The position numbers and the translations under genes were made by a program. From the NCBI GenBank assembly GCA_036897095.1, contig JAYMSP010000246.1, positions 1 through 64,000 on the forward strand: a DNA stretch of 64,000 nt, written 5' to 3'. The notes below the pieces were generated by a model. The model searched no databases. It saw nothing but the letters and a program-made list of their open reading frames with translations, and was not told the DNA's origin. The first letter of the stretch is position 1, and each line of letters starts with the position of its first letter. Origin of the DNA: Plantago elongata. Its lineage: Eukaryota; Streptophyta; Magnoliopsida; Lamiales; Plantaginaceae. Of the stretch, positions 12,901 through 24,145 are shown piece by piece.

Positions 12901-14655
12901 ACTAAGGCCGCTGGTGACAATTCGATTGATGATGTAAATGAACCTCGAAAATCATTTCATATTAATGGAACAAAGAATAAAATAATCAACCAAGTAAGAG
13001 TCCTATCTACCGAGGCAGGCGGTAAAGGTGCTGCCAAGAAAGATCTGGACAGCCAGAGGAAGACATTTCGTGATATCCTGGATTTTCTTGTGGTATGCTT
13101 ATTATACTTTGGATTATAATGTTTATTCTGCTATGTGGATTCATGAACTCTATCTACATGGAATATCAGGATGGTTATGCTCCAGAATCCTCGTTGAAGA
13201 TTGGAGGAGAGTCTTTTAATACAGACACATGGGCTCAATTGATACAGGTTGGTATTATCTTCAAGATTTACCTGTGAAATGTTATGCTGTTTTTTGACAC
13301 ACTTTCTGATCATTGTGGCTTTTACAGTTGAACTTCCTCAAGCATTTTCTCCGAGGAGGATTTGTGAAGCATATGCAGGTGAATCTTGACTCCAGACATC
13401 TTGGTGCAGCTATCTACTGATATTCCAGTGAATAGTCTTTCATATATTTTATTTTCTTATTTGACAGGAGAATGAGTTTCTTCATGATGTTTTTGGTTTT
13501 GCACCCAAGAAAAAGAATGTTGAGAACCGCATGTCTATAGATGAAAAGGTTCGTTTTTTATTGTCAATCTACTTCCAGCACTCATTTCACAATTCTTCCT
13601 ATGCAACACTGTATACTAATTGGATTGATTTTGCTACTTATTTGGCCTGTGGTTTGCTTGAGCTCCTTAGTTTGGAAAGAAAAGTATTTCCCACTAACCG
13701 TAATTTGTACAATATGAGTAGACGGATAGTGAGTTAGTGACATCCAATTTCCAGAATGCGTTGTTTTCTGATATTTCTTCCTTCTATTGTTGGTTTGCGT
13801 GAGTGTTATCTAGGTTAAATGTCACTTGAGATTTGCCAAGGCGTATACTTTCTGACTTTCTGTCTTCGTTCTTGAAACTGGAGTTGTGCACCCGTCTTGT
13901 TTCCAGATATCTACGTAATCTTTTATTGTTAAGCAGTGTTTTGTGTTTACACACCATCCTGCCTTTATTAGTTTGATTTAATTTATTTGTTATCAAGAAG
14001 CACATACTGGTTTCGTATCTGCAATTTCAAAGAAAAAAGGAAGCAAGTTAGTAAGATTTTTCTTTCATCAAGATTTGGGGCAAGGTCTGGGATTTGTGCA
14101 AGCTTATTATGACTGCTTTTGTTACCAACTGATTCATTTTTGCCGTCCCTATTCATTTCTTTGTTACTGAAGTCTGGGATTTGTGAGAACTTATTGCTGA
14201 CTGCTTTTGCTTCCAGTTGATTCATCTTTGCCTTCTGTTTTCATTTCTTTATTACTGAATATGATTTAGTGGAAGACGGTTGCTCACCAAACTTAAAAAT
14301 ACAAACTTTGTATCATCTCTGGTTGGCGGCTTATATGTGCCTTTTTTCCTTGACTGTTTTCAACAGAGGATGCAGAAATCATATAATTCGGCTGTTCACA
14401 AGGCAAGGACACAATTTATCAACAAGCAGCGGATGCAATCCCAGGTTATAATCCTTTTTACCTGGCCCTTTATAAATCTCCATTGTAATTCTAAACACTA
14501 AAAATTATGAAAAGTACTGAAACTTCTCGGTTTTGTAAGAATCTGAAACATATCCGATTGGAGATTTTGATATACTTCTGTGCTAATTGGTGTGTATTGG
14601 CAATTTGCAGGATAAGAACACTGGGTGCTATGCAGTTGGTTTCTCGGAAGATTAA
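9989..14655 (+). CDS. Interferon-related developmental regulator (IFRD) family protein, SAT32-like
   Basis: Thirteen exons close in frame to 441 aa: 9989-9998, 10595-10766, 10962-11042, 12012-12094, 12182-12297, 12385-12495, 12572-12681, 12783-13092, 13170-13247, 13328-13378, 13468-13548, 14367-14444 and 14611-14655. The protein starts MGRRSAQKKNAAMLDSDD, followed by a Ser-rich acidic stretch. The IFRD alpha-helical repeat region covers about residues 40-330 (KESLLDRCLDELYEKRGSTR; IAAGEALALIFE). The IFRD C-terminal domain is near 390-441, with HKARTQFINKQRM. Arabidopsis SAT32 (SALT TOLERANCE 32) is the plant member I recall; animal IFRD1/2 are nuclear co-regulators. The first coding exon is only 10 nt and the third intron is 969 bp. 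A long pyrimidine-rich leader (about 9600-9985) precedes the ATG. Exon edges are hand-placed but all are GT-AG. Confidence 0.9.
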
Positions 14656-15849
14656 GCCAATAACTATTATTCTCCAATATGATTAATTAAACATTTAGTC
14701 ATATTACTGAACCTCATCTAGTAGCGTATCTATTTGTTCTGCTGTTATGACATGTCTTTGCTAGGCACATCGCACATTGTCATGTTATTTAGTTTATGTT
14801 GTAATTTTTTTTTACCTATATATGTATGTTGATTGGTCGATGACGACATACATGATCTATTTACAATGCAATACAAAAACCCAACAACAATACTTTATTC
14901 TTTTTAAATCGTTTTACCATAATTTCTGAACCCAGTTGGGATGTAGTAATCTACTAAGCATTATGCGTGGGCAACAAAACGCTTAATATTTCACATGAAA
15001 AATAAATAATCTATAAAATATGAATAATAGTAAAATAAATAAATACTTTTAGTGACAAATTCCTTAATTTTCATTTTGGAATGCAATTGTAATGATCCGG
15101 CTTCTTGTGGTTACCCATGATAACTCTTCGGATTATATGTTGGTCTACTGTACTTAGAGGAGGGTGCGGGATGGATTCAAGACGATCAAAATTTTATGTT
15201 AGGTACCCGATAGTTCAATCCCGACTTTTTTTTAACGGGTACCTATAAAAGATCGGATCTGGATTTAAATTACCAATCGGATAAAGAAATACCATTTAAT
15301 TTTGATATTATAATCTTTGCTCATGCTTTCCATTCTGACCTCTAGTAATTCATTGAGTTACAAAAGACTTGGCATTCAGAGATAGAAGGTTTTGGTGCGT
15401 TTTTTCCACCTTGGATTGTTTTACAATTTCAAACTGACTATGTAATACTTATATTAACACTACTTGTGCTTTTGGGTTTTGAGTTATAAAAGAATTTCAC
15501 AGCTCCACAAAAATAGTCTATTAGGAAGTGATAATCATAATAGCCTCCAAATAAATATCCATCTACCTCAAGACTATTATAGGAATCAGTAAATAATAAA
15601 AATATATAAAATTATAAGAAAACAAAGGTATTTCATGTACCCTATCAGATTTCGAGTGTTGAATTTTCGAAAAAATTACATATACCCTTCTTGAATGCCT
15701 TTGTCACATTTAACTACCATTCAGATCAACAATTACATTCAAGTCTATTAATCCGTTTTTATCTTGACCAGTTTAATTTAATATTTAATATTTGACCAAT
15801 TCGATCATGGCATTAGCCAATTGTTTTCACTTTTACTAGGTTGGAAAAA
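14656..15849. other. Intergenic, nothing recognised
   Basis: This holds the 3' flank of the IFRD gene followed by AT-rich DNA. I see no open frame of note, repeat or RNA gene. Confidence 0.4.
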
Positions 15850-16602
15850 TTACATTACCATACTGACATCTGGACTTGGGCAACACAATGGCGTCGTTGC
15901 TGGTGAGGGAGTGGCGTCCGATTCGACGTCAGAGCTTGCTGAATTATCTATCCTCACGTAGTCACCCTGGAATACAAACTTCCACGCCGGATTCTTGAGA
16001 AATGCTGGTGGCGGTGGTGGAGAAGGAGGTGGCGGGATGCTATTGCCTACTTTCATTGGATTTGGATTTGGAGGAGAAGGTAGTGTGAGTGTCACGGAAA
16101 TCGTCTTCTTTTGCTTATCCTTTTTCGATAACATTACGTTTTCAGATGGTGGTGGAAGTTGCTGGATTGTTAATGGCTCTTCAGGTTGTAGGTGAACAAG
16201 TGAATCCATATCCATATTGTCTTGGCTTTTTTGTCTTGGCTGCTTCTTTTTCTTCTTCTTCTTGTGGTAAAGAGAGTTGAAGAAATCTTTTGTTGCACTT
16301 CCTCTTCTTTTTAGGCTGCTACTTACCGCCTGTTGCTTTTCTCTACTCAGACCAACAACTCCATTTTCTTCTGTAATGCTCCTCCCTTTTCTTTCGACAA
16401 TTTTCTTACGATGTCGATTTTCCAAACCCTTGTTCACCGTATCAACAAACATTCTAGTTTTCAGTATCGATCTTAAACTGTCGTCGATTTCTTCAACGCT
16501 CCGGTACCGGTGGTGGAGATTCGCTCTTTCTGGATTCGCCACCCATATTAGCATTACTCCAGAGCAAGTTCTTTTAGTGGATTCTTGAAAAGAAAAGTGC
16601 AC
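15850..16602 (-). CDS. Proline-rich plant-specific protein, unknown function
   Basis: Single open frame of 250 aa. It has a basic mid-region (SATKDFFNSLYHKKKKKKKQ, about residues 101-120), a Pro run near 190-200, and a conserved-looking AWKFVFQGDYVRIDNSASS near 206-225. That combination, a KEF-x-SL-x-HKKKKK block, polyproline, then WKFV-x-GD-x-VRI-x-S, matches a plant family usually annotated as hydroxyproline-rich or DUF761/DUF4408-related; I name it from memory. Relatives normally have an N-terminal membrane segment. None is visible here, so the true start may lie in an upstream exon I could not find, or the copy is truncated. The poly-Lys tract comes from a TTC microsatellite in the + strand. 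No reaction is known for the family. Confidence 0.6.
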   Translation of the reverse strand: MHFSFQESTKRTCSGVMLIWVANPERANLHHRYRSVEEIDDSLRSILKTRMFVDTVNKGLENRHRKKIVERKGRSITEENGVVGLSREKQQAVSSSLKRRGSATKDFFNSLYHKKKKKKKQPRQKSQDNMDMDSLVHLQPEEPLTIQQLPPPSENVMLSKKDKQKKTISVTLTLPSPPNPNPMKVGNSIPPPPSPPPPPAFLKNPAWKFVFQGDYVRIDNSASSDVESDATPSPATTPLCCPSPDVSMVM

Positions 16603-16865
16603 TTTATTAATATAAATATCATTCTTAATCCCTTTAAGCTATTTGAATCGGACTTGAAATTTTGGGACGTTATAACAATAGTATAAAAAATATAAAAGTT
16701 ATTTTAAGTTTTGCATGACTGAACATATGTTATCAATTATCTCTCCAGTATAATAAAGTTTTTGTACTATAATATTTGTGTTAACATTACGAATGCATAA
16801 TCTTTATTGGAAGGTTTACATATCAAAATGTGTCCATATGAGTCTCATATGGTAAATGCCTTCGG

Positions 16866-17017
16866 ATGTTTGAAAAATAATTGTAATCAGTTCATTTGAC
16901 TCGATGAACAGTAATTTGGTCTAAAATACAATTTAAATACCCCATTTCAATTCTTTCCAAATACAATTTCACCAAAATTCATTCAAATACCCATTCAAAT
17001 TCTATGTCAATCGGGGA
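16866..17017. repeat. Dispersed repeat, copy A
   Basis: About 150 bp aligns by eye to 58187-58337 in the same orientation. Both hold AATAATTGTAATC near the start, then AAATAC-CCATTTCAATT, and near the end CCATTC-AATTCTAT-TCAATC. A shorter, more diverged match lies at 27718-27775. No coding capacity; probably a non-autonomous transposon family. Confidence 0.6.
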
Positions 17018-17827
17018 CCTTTCTTTGTTTGATATTGTGGACGTTGAAAAAGCTTTAATCTTTAAACTATATACCGCCAGTCAACAAAATATATATATCT
17101 ACCTGCCTGCATAGTTTAATAAAAAATGGAGAAGTCTTTTAGACATGTGCAGTTCAATGAATGTATACTAGTACTTTGTAGCTTTGTAAAATAAATTCGA
17201 GAACGATTGATATAGAATTTGAGTAGATAATTTTAATTAAAATTAAACTTTTATATATAAAATGTTCAATTTGAGTGGAGAAATGATCGATCCAGCAGTA
17301 CCAGTGCATGGTTATTAGGTAATTACTTGTTCATAATGGTAGCCCCTTAGGTTGAAGGAAAGGTACTTTATGGAGCTCCGATTCTTATCCGGCTGCTATT
17401 CCAACATATAAAACTATTTGCACTTGCCTCTAATAATCATCAAAGTTTCAATAAACAAACTCAAGATGTGGGTGCTAATCATGTTCAATTATTCAATCCA
17501 CAATTTCAATCAACTTACTTCATAGAAGTTTCTATTCGTGGATGTGTTACTGTTTACAATAAAAGTAGACGAACGATTAAAAATATTACAAGTAAGAAAT
17601 TAAAATGTTTACTTATAAATATTTAAGTATAATAAATTTTGTCAATAACATGTAGCTAGCTTTATATAATCACTATTCTTTGACAATATCACTATCTATT
17701 TTGTATATGCGATCTCCATATAACTATTAATTACTGTCTATAAGAGAGACTAACATAATGGAAAGATTAAGGAAACTCTAAACAAATATTACGGGATATT
17801 AAATATATAGTACTCTGTACCAGTTCA

Positions 17828-18086
17828 CTCACTTCATCTCGAAATGATTCTCACGTTTATTTTTAGAGTTATCTCATAATATTTCATACATTACAAACTA
17901 TTAAATAGTGTACTACATATCAAACGATGGTAATAAATCAATCTGTATTTTTCATTCAAATTATACATATTAATACTAAAAGTATAACTTTTCTACATTC
18001 TTTACTTTCTTTTGTTATTTTAACTTTTTCATCAAAAGTTACACTAATTTTATTATATTGTATGAAGTTTGTCGAGATGAAGTGAG
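17828..18086. mobile_element. MITE-like element with terminal inverted repeats
   Basis: CTCACTTCATCTCGA at 17828-17842 is the exact reverse complement of 18072-18086. The right end abuts TA; the left neighbour is CA, so the TA target duplication is imperfect. AT-rich interior, no coding capacity, about 259 bp. This is consistent with an old Stowaway-like MITE. Confidence 0.55.
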
Positions 18087-18591
18087 TATTATATATATAT
18101 TTTTTCAATTTTGATGTGTCACGCAAGTGCTTTTGACTTGGACGATTACTCATAGCCTCATACTCTGATAGTGCAGTTGCACTTCACTCCAGCAGTCAAC
18201 ACTTCCCCACGGGCAGCCAAAGAAACCTTCTTCTTCGCTTCTTTACTTTTATGTTGACTAGATTTAGGATAATTCCTTCCAACTAAAAAAAGAAAAAAAA
18301 GGAATTTGTTTTTCAAAATTGGAAAGTAGGAAAAAACCAGAATTTAGTTTATGGCTTGTTGCAATTGGCTGGCTGCGTCTTAGTTGGTCGTTGAACAAAA
18401 CAATTGGCAAACGTGGACCATGCATCTTATTACTATTGTAATTATCTAATAAAAACATCATGCATATGAAATGACACTCCATCTTAAATTTGTTTGTCTC
18501 TACAACTAGCCGCCGCCTTGCCCTTACTCCTTTCCGAACACATGGCACGCAACTTCCCTTGTTTCTTTCCATTCACTCTTCTTTCATTATC

Positions 18592-18599
18592 CTATATAA
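18592..18599 (+). promoter_or_regulatory. TATA box of the ZAT10-like gene
   Basis: CTATATAA lies about 120 bp before the ATG at 18715. It implies transcription starts near 18625, which rules out the longer upstream in-frame start at 18490. Confidence 0.6.
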
Positions 18600-18714
18600 C
18601 CAAAACTCAACTCCACTCCACTCTCATAATCTCATTCACATCAACACCAACAAAGTTCGAACTCGATACAAGTCACACAACATCAATCCGAATCCGATAT
18701 TCAATCTAGTAGTT

Positions 18715-19344
18715 ATGGCACTTGAAGCACTCAACTCACCAAGAACTATCCAAACAACACCAACAACATTCCACTTCACAGCTCTCAACGACTCATCATG
18801 GGCTAATGCAAAACAGCGCTCGAAGCGCCAGTCAACCGCAGACGAACACTTAGCACTCTGCCTCCTCATGCTCGCCCGCAGCGAAACCGCTCCACTCCAA
18901 CACCACCACGAAAACAACAACAAAGCTATCATCCATCCACTTCCTGCTGCATTAGACTACAAATGTTCCGTTTGTGACAAGTCCTTTAGCTCCTACCAGG
19001 CCCTCGGTGGTCATAAGGCGAGCCACCGAAAACTACTCCCTGAACGTTCCTCAAACTCCGCAACTACTAGTTCTACCTCCGCGAGCGGAGGTAGGACACA
19101 CGAGTGTTCGATTTGCCACAGGAGTTTCCCTAGTGGGCAGGCTTTGGGAGGTCATAAGCGTAGACACTATGATGGTGGGGCGGTTATGAGTCTTACGACT
19201 ACGATGTCATCATCGACGGTTAGTGTTCGAGACTTTGACTTGAACATGCCGGCTTTGCCAGAAGGTTTGGAACGCTGGGCAGCCTTTGACCAGGAAGTGG
19301 AAAGTCCTCACCCTTCCAAGAAGTTGAAGTCGCTTCTTGTGTAA
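18715..19344 (+). CDS. Two-finger C2H2 zinc finger repressor, ZAT10/STZ-like
   Basis: Intronless, 209 aa, as is usual for this C1-2i family. In order: KQRSKRQ (about 29-35), a basic nuclear-localisation-type stretch; the L-box [12 protein letters not shown] (about 41-52); two fingers with the plant QALGGH signature, CSVCDKSF-x5[10 protein letters not shown] near 84-105 and CSICHRSF-x4[10 protein letters not shown] near 131-152; then the EAR-type repression motif DFDLNMPAL near 175-183. It binds DNA in the nucleus and represses targets; ZAT10 relatives respond to drought, cold, salt and ROS. The frame is open back to 18490, but the TATA box at 18592-18599 supports the start used here. A ZAT6/ZAT8-type assignment within the same clade is possible. 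Confidence 0.92.
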   Translation: MALEALNSPRTIQTTPTTFHFTALNDSSWANAKQRSKRQSTADEHLALCLLMLARSETAPLQHHHENNNKAIIHPLPAALDYKCSVCDKSFSSYQALGGHKASHRKLLPERSSNSATTSSTSASGGRTHECSICHRSFPSGQALGGHKRRHYDGGAVMSLTTTMSSSTVSVRDFDLNMPALPEGLERWAAFDQEVESPHPSKKLKSLLV

Positions 19345-19941
19345 AATTATTTAAGAAAGCACCTAGTTGTAATCGATCAATTCTTGATCTTTTGAAACTT
19401 TCAATTCTTGATTTTTTCAATAGTTAGTATGTCACATTTTGGCATCTTTTTCATTGTTATTGTTTACATTTGTTGAACCAATTAAACATTGTACATAGTC
19501 AACTGGAAATTGTCAATTCAATTTATTCAGGTGCATTTTTATTCACACTTCTTTCAATTCAAGTGCATTTTCATTACTTCCTCTATTTGACTAAAGATCT
19601 CTATTTGATTTGTAGAACAAAATCAAGAAAACATATTCGAGTATATATGAGAAAATGTGGTGAAGCCTAAGAGTGAAAGAAGAAAATTATGAGCATAATG
19701 TCATTTAAAAAAAATGAGAAGATTCTGGAATAATCTTTAAAATCGCAAAATGTAAAATTGTTAGGGGGATGATTGGAGTACAAACAATTACTATCTTCCC
19801 GAATATAACTCACGTAAAATGAAGATAACGAATAAATTCTGGGAAAAATATGATGGATTTGTTTCATACAAAGTAACTTAGAATATACATCTTTCAAGTA
19901 TAACATTACAAGTGACATTCATTGTGGTCTAATAGGAGAAT
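19345..19941. other. Tail-to-tail spacer between ZAT10-like and SPX genes
   Basis: 597 bp between two convergent stop codons. AT-rich; presumably holds both 3' UTRs. No further feature seen. Confidence 0.5.
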
Positions 19942-21424
19942 TTACTCTACAGATTCATCCAAATCACCATACACACTAAACTCCATTGGAGGCAGAGAGA
20001 ACTCATTAACAGTCCTACTCCCACCTCGGATTTTCTTCATCGTACGCAAGGCTGATCTACAAAGCTTCACAAACTCGTTTTCCATGTATGCGAACTCTGC
20101 AAGAACCTCAATGAGGTTTTCTGTTTGTTCTCTACTGGGATAACTATGGTCTGGTGAAACCAGCTGCTTATACCTAGTGTAGATATGGCAAATCAACATC
20201 TCACACTGATCTGATAGTTTGCTTATAACTTGAGTCCCAACAAAAGGCTCTTGCAAAACCTTTTCAATGAAAGACATTCTAACAAGATTACCGGTTCTCT
20301 TATCATACTTCTTCAAGATCTTCAACATTCCTGCTTCAACAAATACGAAAAGTTAGGTAACGAAAGATGAATGCAAACCGGAAGGTGTATGTGTACAATT
20401 ACTACAAGATATATTGGAGATGTAGTTTAAAGACCGAACAAGAATTCACCTATGTAGTTGAGAGCACTGTAGTTCTTGAGCAAAGCCATCTCTCCATGAA
20501 AGTCTATCATTTTCTTTCCTAATCTCATAAGCTCTGCTTGTGTTTCCGCCATCGCAATCTCACCTTTCAGAAGCTACATCCAACAAAATTCGCAAAATCA
20601 ATACTAATGTCATGGACTCCAAAAAAAAATAACCACTAAGATCTTTTTTTTAAAAGAAAACCCGACTCCACGACTACTGTCACATTAGTCTCTCCGGTGG
20701 GGTCCACTTCTACACTGGAGGGTAAGATTCGGCCAAATACTATATTTAACTCGAAAAGGAATACTATATAAGATTGTGGTATTCCTAGCCAACATTATCT
20801 TCTTTAGTGGGTTGCTTTTCTTTTCCTTTCTTATTCCCTCTTCTTGGGAGAGGTCCAAATGTTAGGGCTTAAAAACACCACCAAAATTTAGTATATTTTC
20901 AATCATACTGATAATTATTCTCTTTTTTTTTAAATTTTTTTTTCAATTTTCATTTCAACTAGATAGTAGATATGATCATATGAATATATACAACTTCAAG
21001 TTCATGATCATACACTCTACTCTACAAAGCTCACCCAAACAAACTAAGGAACAAAAGAGAAAGATAATTTCAAGAACTCAACTTGAAGCAAAAAGAATAA
21101 AGAAAAGAATACCTGCAACTTGATAACGAACTGTTCCTCTTTATATTCAAAGAACCAGTTAATCTTCCTAACCTCCATAAACACAAGCTTCAAAAACTCC
21201 TTCATCTCATGATTATTTTCATCATCCTTGTGATGATGAGCACCTATCAATCTGGGGCGTTTAAACGGGCTTATCTGAATCTCCATTTGAAGATGATGAT
21301 GATGATGTGAAGTGGGATAAATCAATTTGAGCTGCTTCTTCAAATCTTTGTAAGCAATGAAATTGTCTTGCCAATCAGCTGGTACCTCTTCAAGCAGGTC
21401 TCTGACAATCTTCCAGAACTGCAT
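19942..21424 (-). CDS. SPX domain protein (SPX1/2/3 type phosphate sensor)
   Basis: Three exons: 21113-21424, 20450-20573 and 19942-20330, giving 274 aa, the usual size of stand-alone SPX proteins. The start MQFWKIVRDLLEEVP matches the family N-terminus (M-K-F-G-K). KDLKKQLKLI (about 26-35) and KILKKYDKRTG (about 148-158, across the second splice) supply the lysines that bind inositol pyrophosphates in SPX domains. HGEMALLKNYSALNYIG is the conserved helix between them. A His run (about 41-45) and a DDENNHEMKE linker are variable. Such proteins bind PHR transcription factors when phosphate is sufficient. The frame continues 67 codons upstream of 21424, but that part contains the TATA-like boxes and is not coding. 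Confidence 0.92.
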
Positions 21425-21500
21425 CTTTGCTAAGCCTGTAAATATGTAATCAAAATTGATATTTCGTTTGGCACTGAAAGTGTGAAACAGAGTGTGGTAT

Positions 21501-21520
21501 GGTATATAGGTGGTATATAT
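21501..21520 (-). promoter_or_regulatory. TATA-like region of the SPX gene
   Basis: Two TATATA/ATATAC-type boxes lie 77-96 bp upstream of the chosen ATG at 21424. This supports the short N-terminus. Confidence 0.45.
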
Positions 21521-21545
21521 CCCATTTAACCATTTTACTGTGATG

Positions 21546-21553
21546 GAATATCC
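21546..21553. promoter_or_regulatory. P1BS (PHR1-binding) element upstream of the SPX gene
   Basis: GAATATCC fits the palindromic P1BS consensus GNATATNC. It lies about 25-45 bp upstream of the TATA-like boxes of an SPX gene, a gene class known to be induced by PHR1 under phosphate starvation. An 8-bp motif can occur by chance. Confidence 0.5.
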
Positions 21554-22377
21554 AGGGGAATATATTCCCAAAGATCCCATCGGTTTGACCGTTACTCGCG
21601 GGACATTTATGTCCTCTTTCTCCATTTCTTTCCTTCGTTTACAATCCTCTCTTTAAATGTCTCTATCCAGGATTTAAATTGAAGGAAAACACTCATAAAC
21701 AATTGCAACTATGCCAAAGATTGTGGAAGTTGACTATATTCAAGATTTTTTTGAATTAGTAATATTTAAAATTGAATTTATTTTACTATATATTCCTTTC
21801 ATGCTAAATAGTTTATGTTCACAGTCAATTTTAAATTCATTAATAACCCGAATTCTTGACATTTAAGAAATGCTACAAATAAATATATACTCCCTTAATT
21901 TCGATTTTATTTTTAAAAATGTGTAAAGGTGGAACAAAACTGAATAAAATATAATTAGTGTATAAAATATGAGAAATATTGTATAAGTAGGATATAATAA
22001 CTTCATTTACGAATTTGGGTCAGACAAACATAAATACAAAAAGATAAGATATGACGATTATGAAATATGAACAATTTCTGCACAAACTATATAGATATAT
22101 TTTTTTAAATATGATATTACAATTACAGTCAATCGAATAAGTATAAATCATCAATAATTGTTTATAATTATCTATATAGAAAATATATAAATATCACTCA
22201 TTCGAAAAATTAAATAGGTCACGAGTGTCTCATATTTTCTAGTCGCTTTTACTCTTACTCTAAATTTTACAAGCTTTGTAAACGTTAATCTCACTTCTAA
22301 TAGTTGGGGAAATCATCTTCAATTCGTGAAGTTACAAAATTGTTGGAATTCCTACTTAGAATTTCTCCAACACTCAG

Positions 22378-23023
22378 GTAATGCTTTCTTCTCAAACAAC
22401 AATTTCGTTCTTCATTCTTGGTGAAACCTAGATTTACTTCAACTTTTTTCTTTACAGCAATTCTGCTGAATTTGCTTCTGCTATCGTTTATGTGTTGCGA
22501 CTGTCAGTAATCGCGAACAATTGTGTGATTTTGCCCCTTTGTATTGTTCAGTTATTGGGGGGTAAACCTGTGTACGCATTTTAGTTCATTTACAGCTTCG
22601 CTTTGGATTCGTATTATCTGCTAGAAACTGCGATTCAATTTTTAATCAAGAGAGTCATTGTATTTCTGATTTTCGTGTTTTTCACCTTTTTGGAGTTATT
22701 GCCCAGTATATAAGGGTTTATAGAGAGGTCTTAGCTAACTAATCTTCAACGGTTAGCTCATAATAATTTTTCATTGTTGAGCTTTTGCACTTGGTATGCT
22801 AACCTAGCTTGCTGGATAGAGAATGGATTTTCAATTTTGCTTAACGAATTCATGATGTTGCTTCTGGTCTAGGGAATAGGTCCTATCCTTTGCATCGTGG
22901 CTAGCCATTGGTCTGTCTAGTACAAGTTTCTGCTAGATTGTAATCGTCGGAAATCAAAATATATTTGTAATCTGAGGTGTTTACAGTTTATTGACTGTTG
23001 TATGTGATTTTTGAATGATGCAG
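22378..23023 (+). other. Probable 5' UTR intron of the PHF5A-like gene
   Basis: CACTCAG|GTAATG at 22377/22378 and GATGCAG|ATAAAC at 23023/23024 are good splice sites. The span is T-rich and lies just before the coding ATG at 23054. The upstream exon starts somewhere near 22300. The SPX gene points away, so the two share an intergenic region of roughly 850 bp. Confidence 0.5.
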
Positions 23024-23053
23024 ATAAACAATCAACTACTCGGGTGAGAAACA

Positions 23054-23386
23054 ATGGCCAAGCATCATCCTGATCTGATCATGTGCAGGAAACAGCCAGG
23101 AATAGCAATTGGGAGACTTTGTGAGAAATGTGATGGCAAGTGCGTGATCTGCGACTCTTATGTTCGCCCTTGCACGCTTGTCAGAGTTTGTGATGAGTGC
23201 AATTATGGATCCTTCCAAGGACGTTGTGTCATTTGTGGAGGGGTGGGAATTTCGGATGCTTACTATTGCAAGGAGTGTACTCAGCAAGAGAAAGACCGGG
23301 ATGGCTGTCCAAAGATAGTCAACCTGGGGAGTGCAAAAACAGATCTGTTCTATGAACGGAAAAAATATGGTTTCAAGAAAAGATAG
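23054..23386 (+). CDS. PHF5A: PHF5A-like splicing factor (SF3b14b / Rds3)
   Basis: 110 aa in one exon, exactly the family length. The start [16 protein letters not shown] and the regularly spaced CxxC pairs ([25 protein letters not shown]) form the knotted zinc-finger fold of PHF5A/Rds3. It ends [10 protein letters not shown]. The protein is a small core subunit of the SF3b complex of the U2 snRNP in the nucleus and helps recognise the branch point. This family is among the most conserved in eukaryotes, and nothing looks altered. Confidence 0.97.
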   Translation: MAKHHPDLIMCRKQPGIAIGRLCEKCDGKCVICDSYVRPCTLVRVCDECNYGSFQGRCVICGGVGISDAYYCKECTQQEKDRDGCPKIVNLGSAKTDLFYERKKYGFKKR

Positions 23387-24145
23387 ACCTGTGTTACTCG
23401 GATTAGCCCAATGCTGAAGCATGGTGTATTTCAGATGAAGAGTTTATTTTAGTTCTACCTCTTAATGTACTGAAGTGTGGCGGGGACTGGTAACTGGTAA
23501 GTTAAAATTCTGTCTGAATGAAGTTAGGTTGCCTGAGTCCTGTATACTCAGTTTGGAAGCTTTGCTACTTGTTAAACTAATTGATACAATTATCTCTATT
23601 CACCATTTTATGATGCTTGTACCATGTCTTCTGGATCTGGTGCTCTTTGTTGGTTCGTGAATTCTTGGTCAAATTTTAGTGTAAAAGTTTTATGTAGGAG
23701 TAGTATCTCCTGCAATTTTGATATATCATTTGAGAAACTTATGGTTGATCTTCTTGATGTGTTTTTGGTTATTATGTATCATTTATACCTTCATACAGTT
23801 TGATTTAGAATGAGAGATTATGTCTTGGTCTTGGAAAACGTTTGTATCACCTATGTTGTTAATTTTCTCAGAAAGACAATGGGCGGTTTTACAGACAGTA
23901 TACCACAAATATCAGCATATTGTTGCTGCTCAAGCTGTGCATTCTGGCCAATCAAGATACATGAGCATGTAGAACACGAAAATTACAAGTTGTGCTTGCA
24001 TATGTTAAGTGTACATTAAGACAAAAACATAGTAAAGTACACAAGATAGCTTAACATATCCTTTGGACTTGAACTGCTGAACATTAAGTTTATTAGTTGT
24101 TGTTTTCATGGTAAGGAACAAAGTAGTGCATTGGTCATGAAGTTC
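23387..24145. other. Tail-to-tail spacer, no gene
   Basis: 3' flanks of the PHF5A-like gene and of the peptide gene on the other strand. Nothing else recognised. Confidence 0.4.

Larger units (their letters stand above)
16603..18590. other. Intergenic with repeats
   Basis: No gene. It contains one copy of a dispersed repeat (16866-17017) and a MITE-like inverted repeat (17828-18086), listed separately, and the promoter region of the ZAT10-like gene at its right end. Confidence 0.5.

Noticed and set aside
18490-18714. N-terminal extension of the ZAT10-like frame
   Set aside because: In frame, but it spans the TATA box at 18592-18599; the family starts at the MALEALNSP position.
21425-21625. 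67-codon N-terminal extension of the SPX frame
   Set aside because: It contains the TATA-like boxes and the P1BS site, and SPX proteins start at M-x-F-x-K.
21885-22260. Stowaway-like left end (TACTCCCTTAATTTCGATTT)
   Set aside because: No right end with inverted similarity or TA duplication could be found.
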